DNA from: Rhodobacter sp. CZR27
GTDB lineage: Bacteria > Pseudomonadota > Alphaproteobacteria > Rhodobacterales > Rhodobacteraceae
Assembly (NCBI RefSeq): GCF_002407205.1
Contig: NZ_CP023548.1
Location: forward strand, 396,501-460,500
Direction: 5' to 3'
Length of the DNA stretch: 64,000 bases
The notes under the pieces were generated by a model, which saw only the letters and a list, made by a program, of their open reading frames with translations, was not told the DNA's origin and did not search any database. Shown here piece by piece: positions 1 to 9,678 of this stretch (the stretch's first letter is position 1; every line of letters starts with the position of its first letter). Both the position numbers and the translations under genes were made by a program.

Positions 1-94
1 GTTCAAGGTCGGCGACGTCGTCCGCATCGAGGAATGCGCGCCCATCTCGAAGACCAAACGCTGGAAGGTCGTCACCGAAGCCGTTTCGGCCTGA
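1..94 (+). CDS. rpsQ: 30S ribosomal protein S17, 3' end (partial)
   Basis: The first 94 bases encode the last 30 residues of an open frame (reading from base 2) that ends in TGA at 92-94. The residues [19 protein letters not shown] are the conserved C-terminal beta-barrel strand of S17, an early-binding 16S rRNA protein. Its position directly before rplN is the standard order of the S10/spc ribosomal cluster. The N-terminal part lies outside the window. Confidence 0.95.
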   Translation, partial: FKVGDVVRIEECAPISKTKRWKVVTEAVSA

Positions 95-166
95 GTTGAC
101 CTTTCCGTCTGAACGAAACCCTGGGGCCGCGGGATCAAGCGGTCCCCAAAGGTCGGGAGAAACCAA

Positions 167-535
167 ATGATCCAGATGCAGACCAATCTGGATGTTGCTG
201 ACAACTCGGGCGCTCGCCGGGTTCAGTGCATCAAGGTTCTGGGTGGTTCCCACCGCCGCTACGCCAGCGTCGGCGACATCATCGTGGTGTCGGTCAAGGA
301 AGCCATCCCGCGCGGTCGCGTGAAGAAGGGCGATGTCCGCAAGGCCGTCGTCGTGCGCACCGCCAAGGAAGTCCGTCGTGAGGACGGCACCACCATCCGC
401 TTCGACCGCAACGCCGCCGTCATCCTGAACAACCAGGGCGAACCGGTCGGCACCCGTATCTTCGGGCCGGTCGTGCGCGAACTGCGTGCCAAGAACTTCA
501 TGAAAATCATCTCGCTGGCTCCGGAGGTGCTCTGA
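167..535 (+). CDS. rplN: 50S ribosomal protein L14
   Basis: L14 sits at the subunit interface of the 50S ribosome and contacts 16S rRNA in bridges. The 122-aa product matches the family length (123 in E. coli). It starts with the typical [17 protein letters not shown] segment, and the [11 protein letters not shown] strand is seen near residue 40. The start ATG follows a GGGAGAAACC ribosome-binding site. Its last base is the first base of the rplX start (TGATG), so the two are translationally coupled. First gene of the spc-type segment after rpsQ. Confidence 0.98.
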   Translation: MIQMQTNLDVADNSGARRVQCIKVLGGSHRRYASVGDIIVVSVKEAIPRGRVKKGDVRKAVVVRTAKEVRREDGTTIRFDRNAAVILNNQGEPVGTRIFGPVVRELRAKNFMKIISLAPEVL

Positions 536-840
536 TGGCCGCCAAGCTGAAGAAGGGCGACAAGGTCGTCGTGCTCGCCGGCAAGGACAAGGGCAAGCAG
601 GGTGAGATCACCACGGTGATGCCGAAGGCCAACAAGGCCATCGTCGACGGCGTGAACCTCGCCATCCGTCACACCAAGCAGACCCCGACCTCGCAGGGCG
701 GCCGCATCGCCAAGGCGATGCCGATCGACCTGTCGAACCTCGCGCTGCTCGATGCCAACGGCAAGGCGACCCGCGTCGGCTTCCGCATGGAAGGCGAGCA
801 GAAGGTCCGCTACGCCAAGACCACGGGGGACGTCATCTGA
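535..840 (+). CDS. rplX: 50S ribosomal protein L24
   Basis: L24 is an assembly-initiator protein that binds the 5' domain of 23S rRNA near the exit tunnel. The 101-aa product (104 in E. coli) has the KOW motif at about residues 6-24 ([17 protein letters not shown]). The ATG overlaps the rplN stop by one base, and its own TGA overlaps the rplE ATG in the same way, giving a tightly coupled string L14-L24-L5. Confidence 0.98.
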   Translation: MAAKLKKGDKVVVLAGKDKGKQGEITTVMPKANKAIVDGVNLAIRHTKQTPTSQGGRIAKAMPIDLSNLALLDANGKATRVGFRMEGEQKVRYAKTTGDVI

Positions 841-1400
841 TGCTCGACCAGACCAACTACACCCCGCGGCTCAAGACTGCCTATGCCAGCACCGTTCGCG
901 CGGCGCTGAAGGAGCAGTTCGGCTACAAGAACGACATGCAGATCCCGCGTCTGGACAAGATCGTCCTGAACATGGGCGTCGGCGAAGCGGTCAAGGACAC
1001 CAAGAAGGTGAAGACCGCTGCGGAAGAGCTGTCGCTGATCGCCGGCCAGAAGGCCGTCATCACCCACGCCAAGAAGTCGATCGCCGGCTTCCGCGTGCGC
1101 GAGCTGATGCCGCTCGGCTGCAAGGTCACCCTGCGCGGCGACCGCATGTACGAATTCCTCGACCGTCTGATCACGATCGCGCTGCCCCGCGTCCGCGACT
1201 TCCGCGGCGTCAAGGGCAACTCGTTCGACGGGCGCGGCAACTACGCGATGGGCCTGAAAGAGCAGTTCGTGTTCCCCGAGATCAACTTCGACAAGGTCGA
1301 CGAGGTTCTCGGCATGGACATCATTATCTGCACCACCGCGAAGACCGACGCGGAAGCGAAGGCGCTGTTGAAGCAGTTCAACATGCCGTTCATCAGCTGA
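840..1400 (+). CDS. rplE: 50S ribosomal protein L5
   Basis: L5 binds 5S rRNA and forms part of the central protuberance of the 50S subunit. The 186-aa protein is near the family norm (179 in E. coli). It carries the signature [13 protein letters not shown] at about residues 38-50 and the [17 protein letters not shown] loop region around residues 120-140. Start overlaps the rplX stop (TGATG). Followed after 17 bases by rpsN with a GGGAGAGAGA ribosome-binding site. Confidence 0.98.
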   Translation: MLDQTNYTPRLKTAYASTVRAALKEQFGYKNDMQIPRLDKIVLNMGVGEAVKDTKKVKTAAEELSLIAGQKAVITHAKKSIAGFRVRELMPLGCKVTLRGDRMYEFLDRLITIALPRVRDFRGVKGNSFDGRGNYAMGLKEQFVFPEINFDKVDEVLGMDIIICTTAKTDAEAKALLKQFNMPFIS

Positions 1401-1417
1401 TCGCGGGAGAGAGAGAT

Positions 1418-1723
1418 ATGGCAAAGAAATCCATGATCGAACGCGAGGTCAAGCGCGCGAAGATGGTGCAGAAGTATGCTGCCAAGCGCGCCTCGCTGAA
1501 AGAGATCACCACCAATGCGGACCTGCCGATGGAGCAGCGCTTCAAGGCGCAGCTCAAGCTGGCGGAACTGCCCCGCAACTCGTCGGCGACGCGGATCCAC
1601 AACCGCTGCCAGCTGACGGGCCGCCCGCATGCGTTCTACCGCAAGCTGAAACTCTCGCGGATCATGCTGCGTGAACTGGCCTCGTTCGGCCAGATCCCCG
1701 GCATGGTGAAGTCGAGCTGGTAA
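1418..1723 (+). CDS. rpsN: 30S ribosomal protein S14, zinc-free form
   Basis: S14 is a late-assembling head protein of the 30S subunit. The 101-aa length and the C-terminal block [14 protein letters not shown] mark the long form that lacks the paired CxxC zinc ribbon; only one Cys remains in that loop. An open frame extends upstream, but the ATG at 1418 is preceded by GGGAGAGAGA and gives the canonical start MAKKSMIER, so it is the right start. Spacing to rpsH is 12 bases. Confidence 0.97.
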   Translation: MAKKSMIEREVKRAKMVQKYAAKRASLKEITTNADLPMEQRFKAQLKLAELPRNSSATRIHNRCQLTGRPHAFYRKLKLSRIMLRELASFGQIPGMVKSSW

Positions 1724-1735
1724 GGAGATCGGGAT

Positions 1736-2134
1736 ATGTCGATGAACGATCCGCTCGGCGATATGCTGACCCGCATCCGCAACGCGCAGCTGCGCGGCAA
1801 GTCCACCGTCTCGACGCCGGCCTCCAAGCTGCGCGCCTGGGTGCTGGACGTGCTTCAGGCCGAGGGCTACATCCGCGGCTACGAGAAGAAGGAAACCGAG
1901 AACGGCCAGGGCGAACTGGTCATCTCGCTGAAGTACTTCGAAGGCACCCCGGTGATCCGCGAACTCAAGCGCGTGTCGAAGCCCGGCCGCCGCGTCTACA
2001 TGGCCACCAAGGACCTTCCGAGCGTCCGCAATGGCTTGGGCGTCTCCATCATCTCCACGCCGAAAGGCGTCATGTCCGATGCGAGCGCCCGCTCCGCCAA
2101 TGTTGGCGGCGAAGTGCTCTGCACCGTGTTCTGA
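1736..2134 (+). CDS. rpsH: 30S ribosomal protein S8
   Basis: S8 binds the central domain of 16S rRNA; in E. coli it is also the translational repressor of the spc operon. The 132-aa product (130 in E. coli) begins with the conserved [16 protein letters not shown] segment and ends with GGEVLCTVF, the family's typical C-terminus, including the [12 protein letters not shown]-binding region. A GGAGATCGGGAT sequence precedes the ATG. I did not find an obvious S8-like operator, but none was searched for computationally. Confidence 0.98.
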   Translation: MSMNDPLGDMLTRIRNAQLRGKSTVSTPASKLRAWVLDVLQAEGYIRGYEKKETENGQGELVISLKYFEGTPVIRELKRVSKPGRRVYMATKDLPSVRNGLGVSIISTPKGVMSDASARSANVGGEVLCTVF

Positions 2135-2144
2135 GGAGGGTCAA

Positions 2145-2678
2145 ATGTCTCGTATTGGCAAGAAGCCCGTTCCGCTGCCGAAAGGCGTGACGGCCTCGGT
2201 CTCGGGTCAGTCGATAGAAGTGAAGGGCCCGAAGGGCACCCGCAGCTTCCTCGCGACCGACGACGTGACGATCGCCCTCGAAGAGGGTGTGGTCCGCGTG
2301 ACGCCGCGCGGCACCTCGAAGCGTGCGCGTCAGCAGTGGGGCATGGTCCGGTCGCAGGTCGAGAACCTGGTGATCGGCGTGACCACCGGCTTCAAGAAGG
2401 AGCTGGAGATCACCGGCGTGGGTTACCGCGCCGCGATGGCCGGCAATGTCCTGAAACTGTCGCTCGGCTACAGCCACGACGTCAACTTCGAGGTTCCGGC
2501 CGGCGTGACCGTTGCCACCCCGAAGCAGACCGAGATCACGATTGAGGGCATCGACCAGCAGCTCGTCGGTCAGGTTGCGGCGAACATCCGCGAGTGGCGG
2601 CGTCCCGAGCCCTACAAGGGCAAGGGCATCCGCTACAAGGACGAGTTCATCTTCCGCAAGGAAGGCAAGAAGAAGTAA
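2145..2678 (+). CDS. rplF: 50S ribosomal protein L6
   Basis: L6 lies near the sarcin-ricin loop of 23S rRNA and the factor-binding site. The 177-aa length equals the usual one. It starts [15 protein letters not shown] and ends in the signature [16 protein letters not shown] (about residues 154-169). The frame is open further upstream through rpsH, but the ATG at 2145 has an ideal GAGGAGGGTCAA ribosome-binding site ten bases after the rpsH stop. Confidence 0.98.
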   Translation: MSRIGKKPVPLPKGVTASVSGQSIEVKGPKGTRSFLATDDVTIALEEGVVRVTPRGTSKRARQQWGMVRSQVENLVIGVTTGFKKELEITGVGYRAAMAGNVLKLSLGYSHDVNFEVPAGVTVATPKQTEITIEGIDQQLVGQVAANIREWRRPEPYKGKGIRYKDEFIFRKEGKKK

Positions 2679-2689
2679 GGGGCGCGAAA

Positions 2690-3049
2690 ATGGCGAACAC
2701 GAAAAGAGAGCTGTTCCTCAAGCGCCGCCTGCGCGTCCGGAACAAACTGAAAGCGTCGGCGAACGGGCGTCTGCGCCTGTCCGTCCATCGTTCGAGCAAG
2801 AACATCAGCGCGCAGCTGATCGACGACGCGAACGGCGTGACGCTGGCCGCGGCCTCGACCCTGGAAAAGGATCTGGGCTTCTTCGGCAAGAACAACGTCG
2901 AGGCGTCGGCGGCCGTGGGCCGTGCGATCGCCGAGCGGGCGAAGGCAGCCGGGATCGAAGCATGCTACTTCGACCGTGGCGGTTTCCTCTTTCACGGGAA
3001 GATCAAGGCTCTGGCCGACGCTGCCCGTGAAGGCGGCCTGAAGTTCTGA
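2690..3049 (+). CDS. rplR: 50S ribosomal protein L18
   Basis: L18 binds 5S rRNA together with L5. The 119-aa protein (117 in E. coli) has a basic N-terminus ([17 protein letters not shown]) followed by the [17 protein letters not shown] strand and the C-terminal [24 protein letters not shown] block that is diagnostic for L18. ATG at 2690 follows AAGGGGCGCGAAA. Lies 11 bases after rplF and 11 before rpsE. Confidence 0.98.
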   Translation: MANTKRELFLKRRLRVRNKLKASANGRLRLSVHRSSKNISAQLIDDANGVTLAAASTLEKDLGFFGKNNVEASAAVGRAIAERAKAAGIEACYFDRGGFLFHGKIKALADAAREGGLKF

Positions 3050-3060
3050 GGAGTAAGACG

Positions 3061-3627
3061 ATGGCAGAGAGAGAGAACCGCCGGGACCGCCGCGACGATC
3101 GTGCGCCGCGCGAGGAAACCCCGGAATTCGCCGATCGTCTGGTGGCGATCAACCGCGTGTCCAAGACCGTGAAGGGCGGCAAGCGCTTCGGCTTTGCGGC
3201 TCTGGTCGTGGTCGGTGACCAGCGCGGCCGCGTCGGCTTCGGCAAGGGCAAGGCCAAGGAAGTGCCGGAGGCGATCCGCAAGGCCACCGAGCAGGCGAAG
3301 CGGCAGATGATCCGCGTCGCCCTGCGGGACGGCCGGACGCTGCACCACGACATGGAAGGCCGCCACGGCGCCGGCAAGGTCGTGATGCGGGCCGCCGTTC
3401 CTGGGACCGGCATCATCGCCGGTGGCCCGATGCGCGCCGTGTTCGAGATGCTGGGGCTTCAGGACGTCGTGGCGAAGTCGCTCGGCTCGCAGAACCCCTA
3501 CAACATGATCCGCGCCACGATGGATGGCCTCAAGCGGGAATCGAGCCCCCGTCAAGTCGCGCAGCGTCGCGGCAAGAAGGTTGCCGAGATCCTGAAGAAG
3601 CCTGAAGCCGAAGTGGCGGAAGCGTAA
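3061..3627 (+). CDS. rpsE: 30S ribosomal protein S5
   Basis: S5 contributes to decoding accuracy at the mRNA entry site. The 188-aa product is about 20 residues longer than E. coli S5 because of a charged N-terminal extension ([15 protein letters not shown]) and a C-terminal tail, as is common in alphaproteobacteria. The double-stranded RNA-binding signature [14 protein letters not shown] lies at about residues 40-53, with [12 protein letters not shown] after it. A GAGGAGTAAGACG ribosome-binding site precedes the ATG. Confidence 0.98.
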   Translation: MAERENRRDRRDDRAPREETPEFADRLVAINRVSKTVKGGKRFGFAALVVVGDQRGRVGFGKGKAKEVPEAIRKATEQAKRQMIRVALRDGRTLHHDMEGRHGAGKVVMRAAVPGTGIIAGGPMRAVFEMLGLQDVVAKSLGSQNPYNMIRATMDGLKRESSPRQVAQRRGKKVAEILKKPEAEVAEA

Positions 3628-3639
3628 GGAGCCCGGACC

Positions 3640-3828
3640 ATGGCGAAAACGATCATCGTGAAGCAGGTCCGGTCGGCTGCCCGCCGCCCGGCCGTCCAGA
3701 CCGCTGTCCTCAAGGGGCTCGGTCTGAACAAGATGCACCGCACCCGGGAACTGGAAGACACGCCGTCGATCCGCGGCATGGTCGCCAAGATCCCGCATCT
3801 GGTGGAGATCATCGAGGAGCGCGGCTGA
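3640..3828 (+). CDS. rpmD: 50S ribosomal protein L30
   Basis: L30 is a small peripheral 50S protein. The 62-aa product matches the bacterial short form, with [15 protein letters not shown] at the start and the [19 protein letters not shown] block in the middle. It is the last gene of this transcription segment: a strong hairpin follows within 25 bases, and the next ribosomal gene (rplO) only starts 370 bases later, behind its own promoter-like sequence. Confidence 0.97.
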
Positions 3829-3850
3829 GCTGCGCCTTCGTGAAGCACTG

Positions 3851-3885
3851 GACGCCCCGGCTGGTCCGGGGCGTCTTGCATTTCG
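3851..3885 (+). terminator. terminator-like hairpin after rpmD
   Basis: A perfect 10-bp inverted repeat (GACGCCCCGG at 3851-3860, CCGGGGCGTC at 3866-3875) with a 5-base loop is followed by the T-rich TTGCATTT. It lies 22 bases after the rpmD stop. It could end or reduce transcription from the upstream part of the ribosomal cluster. Seen in sequence; the strength of termination is inferred. Confidence 0.7.
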
Positions 3886-3908
3886 GCCGCCTGCGGGAGG
3901 GGCGCGTG

Positions 3909-4058
3909 ATGTGGACGGCGATTCTCGCGCTGCTGGTCGGACTTCAGGGGGCGGCGGCGGTTTCGGCTCCGGCCCATGGCGGCGGTTGCCGCAAGAGTTC
4001 GCCCCCGGGCCAGTGTTGCCACATGGACCGCAAGCGGGGAGAGGTGCATTGCCACTGA
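3909..4058 (+). CDS. small secreted Cys/His-rich peptide (CCH...HCH motif)
   Basis: A 49-aa product with a clear signal peptide (MWTAILALLVGLQGAAAVSA, cleavage likely after ASA-like residues around 20) and a mature part of under 30 residues containing four Cys and four His. It ends in the arrangement CRKSSPPGQCCH then VHCH, which resembles the small exported YHYH/CCH-type peptides of proteobacteria. The ATG at 3909 follows GGGAGGGGCG; a GTG at 3840 would add residues overlapping the terminator hairpin and is less likely. Placed between rpmD and rplO, an unusual site. Function unknown; metal binding or a disulfide fold are plausible inferences. Confidence 0.6.
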   Translation: MWTAILALLVGLQGAAAVSAPAHGGGCRKSSPPGQCCHMDRKRGEVHCH

Positions 4059-4076
4059 GCGAAGCTCTTTCCGCCC

Positions 4077-4105
4077 TTGATCCACGGCGGCCAAGAGACT
4101 ATAGG
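4077..4105 (+). promoter_or_regulatory. sigma70-type promoter for rplO-secY-adk
   Basis: A TTGATC -35 hexamer (4077-4082) and a TATAGG -10 hexamer (4100-4105) are separated by exactly 17 bases. The site lies just after the small peptide gene and about 93 bases before the rplO start. Together with the hairpin after rpmD it would make rplO-secY-adk a separately driven unit. Read by eye; no start-site data. Confidence 0.6.
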
Positions 4106-4197
4106 CGTCCGGCGGCCCGAGGGCCGCTTCCAAGCAAGAAATGCCGTGTTCCCTCCATCCGTCGCTGGCGGAGGGGTTCCGGCCAGGAGATAGCGAC

Positions 4198-4680
4198 ATG
4201 AAACTGAACGAACTCCGCGACAACGAAGGCGCAGCCCGCAAGAAGAAGCGCGTGGCGCGCGGCCCGGGCTCGGGCAAGGGCAAGACTGCCGGCCGTGGTA
4301 TCAAGGGCCAGAAATCGCGTTCGGGCGTGGCTCTGGGTGGCTACGAAGGCGGCCAGATGCCGCTCTACCGGCGTCTGCCGAAGCGCGGCTTCTCGAAGCC
4401 GAACCGCAAGGAATATGCGGTGGTCAACCTGGGCCTGATCCAGAAGTTCGTCGACGCCGGCAAGCTCGACGCCAGCCAGCCGATCGACGAGAATGCGATC
4501 GTGGCCGCGGGCGTGACCTCGCACAAGCGCGATGGCATCCGCGTTCTCGCCAAGGGCGAGATCACCGCGAAGCTGACCCTCACCGTGACCGGCGCCTCGA
4601 AATCGGCGGTCGAAGCGGTCGAGAAGGCCGGCGGCTCGGTCACGCTGACCGCGCCGGCTGCGGCGGCGAGCGCAGAATAA
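4198..4680 (+). CDS. rplO: 50S ribosomal protein L15
   Basis: L15 is a core assembly protein of the 50S subunit. The 160-aa product (144 in E. coli) begins [12 protein letters not shown], followed by the glycine/lysine-rich extension ([22 protein letters not shown]) that reaches into the rRNA. An Ala-rich C-terminal tail accounts for the extra length. The frame is open 57 bases upstream, but ATG 4198 follows CAGGAGATAGCGAC and yields the canonical N-terminus. Next gene is secY, the normal neighbour. Confidence 0.97.
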   Translation: MKLNELRDNEGAARKKKRVARGPGSGKGKTAGRGIKGQKSRSGVALGGYEGGQMPLYRRLPKRGFSKPNRKEYAVVNLGLIQKFVDAGKLDASQPIDENAIVAAGVTSHKRDGIRVLAKGEITAKLTLTVTGASKSAVEAVEKAGGSVTLTAPAAAASAE

Positions 4681-4727
4681 GGTTGTGACTGCGCCTCCGG
4701 GCGCATAAATGACCTGACAGTTTTCCC

Positions 4728-4760
4728 GCGCCGCCGACCCGGAGAACGGATCGGCGGCGC
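4728..4760 (+). promoter_or_regulatory. hairpin in the secY leader
   Basis: A 10-bp perfect inverted repeat (GCGCCGCCGA at 4728-4737, TCGGCGGCGC at 4751-4760) with a 13-base loop ends four bases before an in-frame ATG (4765) and 19 bases before the preferred secY ATG (4780). A smaller hairpin with a TCCG loop lies at 4690-4705. The larger stem would mask the upstream ATG context, which supports use of the downstream start. Confidence 0.45.
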
Positions 4761-4779
4761 CGTCATGAAAGAGACGGGC

Positions 4780-6138
<1,359 letters not shown>

Positions 6139-6148
6139 GGGAAGAGTG

Positions 6149-6802
6149 ATGGTGAACGTGATACTTCTGGGTCCGCCCGGTGCGGGGAAGGGGACCCAGG
6201 CGAAACGGCTCGAGGAGAGCCGCGGCATGGTGCAGCTGTCGACCGGCGACATGCTGCGCGAGGCGAAGACCAGCGGCTCGGACATGGGCCGCCGCGCCGC
6301 CGAGGTGATGGACCGGGGCGAGCTGGTCACGGATGACATCGTGATCGGCCTGATCCGCGAGAAGCTCTCCACGCCCGCTGCCGGGGGCTTCATCTTCGAC
6401 GGCTTCCCGCGCACGCTGGCGCAGGCCGATGCGCTGGGGGAGCTTCTGGCCCAGATGGGGCAGGGCCTCGATGCGGTGATCGAGATGCAGGTGGACGACG
6501 CGGCGCTGGTCGCGCGCATCACCGGCCGCTATTCCTGCGGCAACTGCGGTGCGGTCTATCACGACGAGACGAAGCCCACCGCGCAGGAGGGTGTCTGCGA
6601 CGTCTGCGGCTCGTCCGACCTGCGCCGGCGTGCCGATGACACCGAGGAGGCGCTGTCGAAGCGGCTCATGGAATACTACAAGAAGACCTCTCCGCTGATC
6701 GGCTACTATTACGCCAAGGGGCAGCTGTCGTCGGTCGATGGCCTGGCCGAGATGGACGAGGTTTCCGCTGCGATCTCGAAGGTTCTTGACAAGCGGGGGT
6801 GA
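6149..6802 (+). CDS. adk: adenylate kinase with Cys4 zinc-type LID
   Basis: Catalyses ATP + AMP to 2 ADP. The 217-aa long-type kinase has the P-loop GPPGAGKGT at residues 7-15, the TGDMLR motif, and FDGFPRT around residue 82. The LID carries CGNC and CDVC pairs (about residues 130-156), the four-cysteine zinc-binding form typical of Gram-positives and some proteobacteria, in place of the hydrogen-bonded LID of E. coli. ATG 6149 follows GAGGGAAGAG; a GTG three bases earlier is in frame. Cotranscribed with secY by position. Confidence 0.96.
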   Translation: MVNVILLGPPGAGKGTQAKRLEESRGMVQLSTGDMLREAKTSGSDMGRRAAEVMDRGELVTDDIVIGLIREKLSTPAAGGFIFDGFPRTLAQADALGELLAQMGQGLDAVIEMQVDDAALVARITGRYSCGNCGAVYHDETKPTAQEGVCDVCGSSDLRRRADDTEEALSKRLMEYYKKTSPLIGYYYAKGQLSSVDGLAEMDEVSAAISKVLDKRG

Positions 6803-6816
6803 CTTTGCATCTGCCC

Positions 6817-6845
6817 TTGACGGGCGGAGCAAAACCCCATAGATC
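6817..6845 (+). promoter_or_regulatory. possible promoter before rpsM
   Basis: TTGACG (6817-6822) and TAGATC (6840-6845) are 17 bases apart in the 176-base space between adk and rpsM. The -35 is good and the -10 is weak. A second, partial stem (CCGGAGC at 6903-6909 with GCTCCGG at 6918-6924) lies downstream in the leader. The site could give the rpsM-rpsK-rpoA-rplQ segment separate transcription. Confidence 0.4.
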
Positions 6846-6978
6846 ACGGCGTCCCGAAGGGGAATCGGCCGCGGACGGCGAGTCTGTCCCGCGGCTGCAA
6901 GTCCGGAGCGACTGCCGGCTCCGGTGGTTGTGAAAAAAGGTCCTGGAATTACGGGACCGCAACATAAGGAAGAAACGT

Positions 6979-7347
6979 TTGGCACGTATTGCTGGCGTCA
7001 ACATCCCGACCGCGAAACGGGTTCCGATCGCGCTCACCTACATCACGGGCATCGGCCCCTTCATCGCGGAACAGATCTGCGAGGCCGTGGGCATCGACCG
7101 CGCCCGCCGCGTGAACGATCTTTCCGACGCCGAAGTGCTGGCGATCCGCGAATACATCGACGCGAACTGCACGGTCGAAGGCGACCTGCGTCGTGAGACC
7201 TCGATGAACATCAAGCGTCTGATGGACCTCGGCTGCTACCGCGGCCTGCGTCACCGTCGTGGCCTGCCGGTCCGCGGCCAGCGCACCCACACCAACGCCC
7301 GCACCCGCAAGGGCCCGGCGAAAGCCATCGCTGGCAAGAAGAAATAA
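6979..7347 (+). CDS. rpsM: 30S ribosomal protein S13 (TTG start)
   Basis: S13 lies in the head of the 30S subunit and forms bridges to the 50S. The 122-aa product starts [15 protein letters not shown] and contains the HTN-rich [18 protein letters not shown] signature at about residues 92-109. The initiating codon is TTG, fixed by homology because the conserved N-terminus begins exactly there and AAGGAAG lies five to ten bases upstream. Start of the alpha segment S13-S11-RpoA-L17; rpsD is absent here, as is usual in alphaproteobacteria. Confidence 0.97.
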   Translation: MARIAGVNIPTAKRVPIALTYITGIGPFIAEQICEAVGIDRARRVNDLSDAEVLAIREYIDANCTVEGDLRRETSMNIKRLMDLGCYRGLRHRRGLPVRGQRTHTNARTRKGPAKAIAGKKK

Positions 7348-7360
7348 GGGGCGCTGAGAC

Positions 7361-7750
7361 ATGGCACGTGACAAGACCCGCATGAAGCGCAAGGAGCGCA
7401 AGAACATCGCCGCCGGCGTTGCTCATGTGAACTCCTCGTTCAACAACACCAAGATCCTGATCTCTGACGTGCAGGGCAACGCGATCTCGTGGTCGTCGGC
7501 CGGCACGATGGGCTTCAAGGGCTCGCGCAAGTCGACCCCCTACGCCGCCCAGATGGCGGCCGAGGATGCGGCCAAGAAGGCGCAGGAACACGGCATGAAG
7601 ACCATCGAGGTCGAAGTGCAGGGTCCGGGCTCGGGCCGCGAATCGGCTTTGCGCGCGCTGGCCGCCGCCGGCCTCAACATCACCTCGATCCGCGACGTGA
7701 CGCCGATGGCGCACAACGGCTGCCGTCCGCCGAAGCGTCGGCGCGTCTGA
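7361..7750 (+). CDS. rpsK: 30S ribosomal protein S11
   Basis: S11 is a platform protein next to the E site. The 129-aa length is standard. The sequence shows [18 protein letters not shown] near residue 20 and the C-terminal [17 protein letters not shown], both diagnostic. ATG follows AAGGGGCGCTGAGAC, 13 bases after rpsM. Confidence 0.98.
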   Translation: MARDKTRMKRKERKNIAAGVAHVNSSFNNTKILISDVQGNAISWSSAGTMGFKGSRKSTPYAAQMAAEDAAKKAQEHGMKTIEVEVQGPGSGRESALRALAAAGLNITSIRDVTPMAHNGCRPPKRRRV

Positions 7751-7764
7751 TCGCAGATCCATCG

Positions 7765-7796
7765 GATCGGGCCGTGCCATCTGGCGCGGCCCGATC
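7765..7796 (+). terminator. hairpin between rpsK and rpoA
   Basis: A 10-bp perfect inverted repeat (GATCGGGCCG at 7765-7774, CGGCCCGATC at 7787-7796) with a 12-base loop lies 15 bases after rpsK. It has no run of T (GACTTGTTC follows), so it is more likely a processing, pausing or partial-termination element than a full stop; rpoA starts 70 bases later. Confidence 0.5.
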
Positions 7797-7865
7797 GACT
7801 TGTTCAGATCCTCGGGCGTTGCCGGCTTACGGACATGGGCTGGCGACAGGTATGGAGGCAAACGC

Positions 7866-8882
7866 ATGATCCACAAGAACTGGGCCGAGCTGATCAAGCC
7901 GACGCAGCTGGTCGTCAAGCCGGGTGCCGATCCGGCGCGCGTCGCCACCGTGGTCGCCGAACCGCTTGAGCGCGGCTTCGGCCTGACGCTGGGCAACGCG
8001 CTGCGCCGCGTGCTGCTGTCGTCGCTGCAGGGCGCCGCCATTACCTCCGTCCAGATCGACAACGTCCTGCACGAGTTCTCGAGCGTCGCGGGCGTCCGCG
8101 AGGACGTGACCGACATCGTGCTGAACCTCAAGGGCGTCTCCATCAAGATGGAAGTCGAGGGGCCGAAGCGCCTGTCGATCTCGGCCAAGGGGCCGGGCGT
8201 GGTGACCGCCGGTGACATCTCGGAATCGAATGGCATCGAGATCCTGAACAAGGATCACGTGATCTGCCACCTCGACGAGGGCGCGGACGTGTTCATGGAA
8301 CTCACCGTGAACACCGGCAAGGGCTATGTCGCCGCCGACAAGAACCGTCCCGAGGACGCTCCGATCGGTCTGATCCCGATCGACGCGATCTACTCGCCGG
8401 TGAAGAAGGTGAGCTATGAGGTCACGCCGACCCGCGAGGGCCAGGTGCTCGACTACGACAAGCTGACCATGCGCGTCGAGACGGACGGCGGCCTGACCCC
8501 GGAAGATGCGGTGGCCTATGCCGCGCGCATCCTGCAGGACCAGCTGTCGATCTTCGTGAACTTCGAGGAGCCGGAATCGGCCACCCGCCACGATGTCGAG
8601 GACGGGCTGGAGTTCAACCCGCTGCTTCTCAAGAAGGTGGACGAGCTGGAACTGTCGGTCCGCTCGGCCAACTGCCTGAAGAACGACAACATCGTCTACA
8701 TCGGCGACCTGATCCAGAAGACGGAAGCCGAGATGCTGCGCACGCCGAACTTCGGCCGCAAGTCGCTGAACGAGATCAAGGAAGTTCTCTCGGGCATGGG
8801 CCTCCACCTCGGCATGGACGTCGAGGACTGGCCGCCGGAGAACATCGAAGACCTCGCCAAGCGCTTCGAAGACCAGTTCTGA
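7866..8882 (+). CDS. rpoA: DNA-directed RNA polymerase subunit alpha
   Basis: RpoA dimerises to nucleate RNA polymerase; its C-terminal domain contacts UP elements and activators. The 338-aa protein has the N-terminal domain with the [13 protein letters not shown] signature (about residues 41-53), a linker around residue 235-250, and a helix-hairpin-helix C-terminal domain with [18 protein letters not shown] near residue 293. ATG 7866 follows TATGGAGGCAAACGC; an upstream in-frame start would add 22 non-conserved residues. Confidence 0.98.
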   Translation: MIHKNWAELIKPTQLVVKPGADPARVATVVAEPLERGFGLTLGNALRRVLLSSLQGAAITSVQIDNVLHEFSSVAGVREDVTDIVLNLKGVSIKMEVEGPKRLSISAKGPGVVTAGDISESNGIEILNKDHVICHLDEGADVFMELTVNTGKGYVAADKNRPEDAPIGLIPIDAIYSPVKKVSYEVTPTREGQVLDYDKLTMRVETDGGLTPEDAVAYAARILQDQLSIFVNFEEPESATRHDVEDGLEFNPLLLKKVDELELSVRSANCLKNDNIVYIGDLIQKTEAEMLRTPNFGRKSLNEIKEVLSGMGLHLGMDVEDWPPENIEDLAKRFEDQF

Positions 8883-8981
8883 GGGCGGGGCGTCACGCCC
8901 CCTCTCGACACCTGGGCAATCCCGCCCCAACGAAGCCCGTCGCTACGCACGAAGGGCAAGACAAAGCATTAGGAGACCATC

Positions 8982-9401
8982 ATGCGTCACGCCCGCGGCT
9001 ACCGCCGCCTGAACCGCACCCACGAGCACCGCAAGGCGCTGTTCGCCAACATGGCCGGCTCGCTGATCGAGCACGAGCAGATCAAGACGACCCTGCCGAA
9101 GGCCAAGGAACTGCGCCCGATCATCGAGAAGCTGGTCACGCTCGCCAAGCGCGGCGACCTGCACGCCCGCCGTCAGGCTGCGGCCCAGCTCAAGGAAGAC
9201 CGCCACGTCGAGCGGCTCTTCGCGATCCTCGGGCCGCGCTACGCCGAGCGCGCCGGTGGCTATGTCCGCGTCCTGAAGGCCGGCTTCCGCTATGGCGACA
9301 TGGCCCCGATGGCGATCATCGAGTTCGTCGACCGCGACCCGAACGCCAAGGGCGCTGCCGACAAGGCGCGCACGGCTGCCGAGGAAGCGCTCGAGGAGTG
9401 A
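8982..9401 (+). CDS. rplQ: 50S ribosomal protein L17
   Basis: L17 lies at the bottom of the 50S subunit near the tunnel exit. The 139-aa product starts [32 protein letters not shown] (the family signature) and ends in an Ala/Glu-rich tail, making it about 12 residues longer than E. coli L17. Preceded by TAGGAGACCATC. It is the last gene of the ribosomal cluster and is followed by a classic terminator. Confidence 0.98.
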   Translation: MRHARGYRRLNRTHEHRKALFANMAGSLIEHEQIKTTLPKAKELRPIIEKLVTLAKRGDLHARRQAAAQLKEDRHVERLFAILGPRYAERAGGYVRVLKAGFRYGDMAPMAIIEFVDRDPNAKGAADKARTAAEEALEE

Positions 9402-9430
9402 CTTCGGACGACACGTCCGCTTGATCAGAA

Positions 9431-9466
9431 AGGCCCGCCTCTTCGGATGGCGGGCCTATTTCTTTT
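9431..9466 (+). terminator. intrinsic terminator of the ribosomal cluster
   Basis: AGGCCCGCC (9431-9439) pairs perfectly with GGCGGGCCT (9449-9457), loop of nine bases, followed by ATTTCTTTT. This is a textbook rho-independent terminator 30 bases after the rplQ stop and marks the end of the ribosomal transcription unit. Confidence 0.88.
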
Positions 9467-9678
9467 CGGACCCTTCGAATTGGTCCGCTTCAGTCAAACG
9501 TATGGGATTTCCGCCAAAGACGAGTTGCAGGCAGCCGGATTCACCATTGGAAAAGAACGGGGTTTGCTTCATCACTGCACTGCAATAAACTCGCAAAGGA
9601 TCGGTTAAGAAGTGCCATCACCTGCGAATTGTTATCGCCATTGTCCATAACTGGGATTCGTTGCAGATTGTTTCCGAA

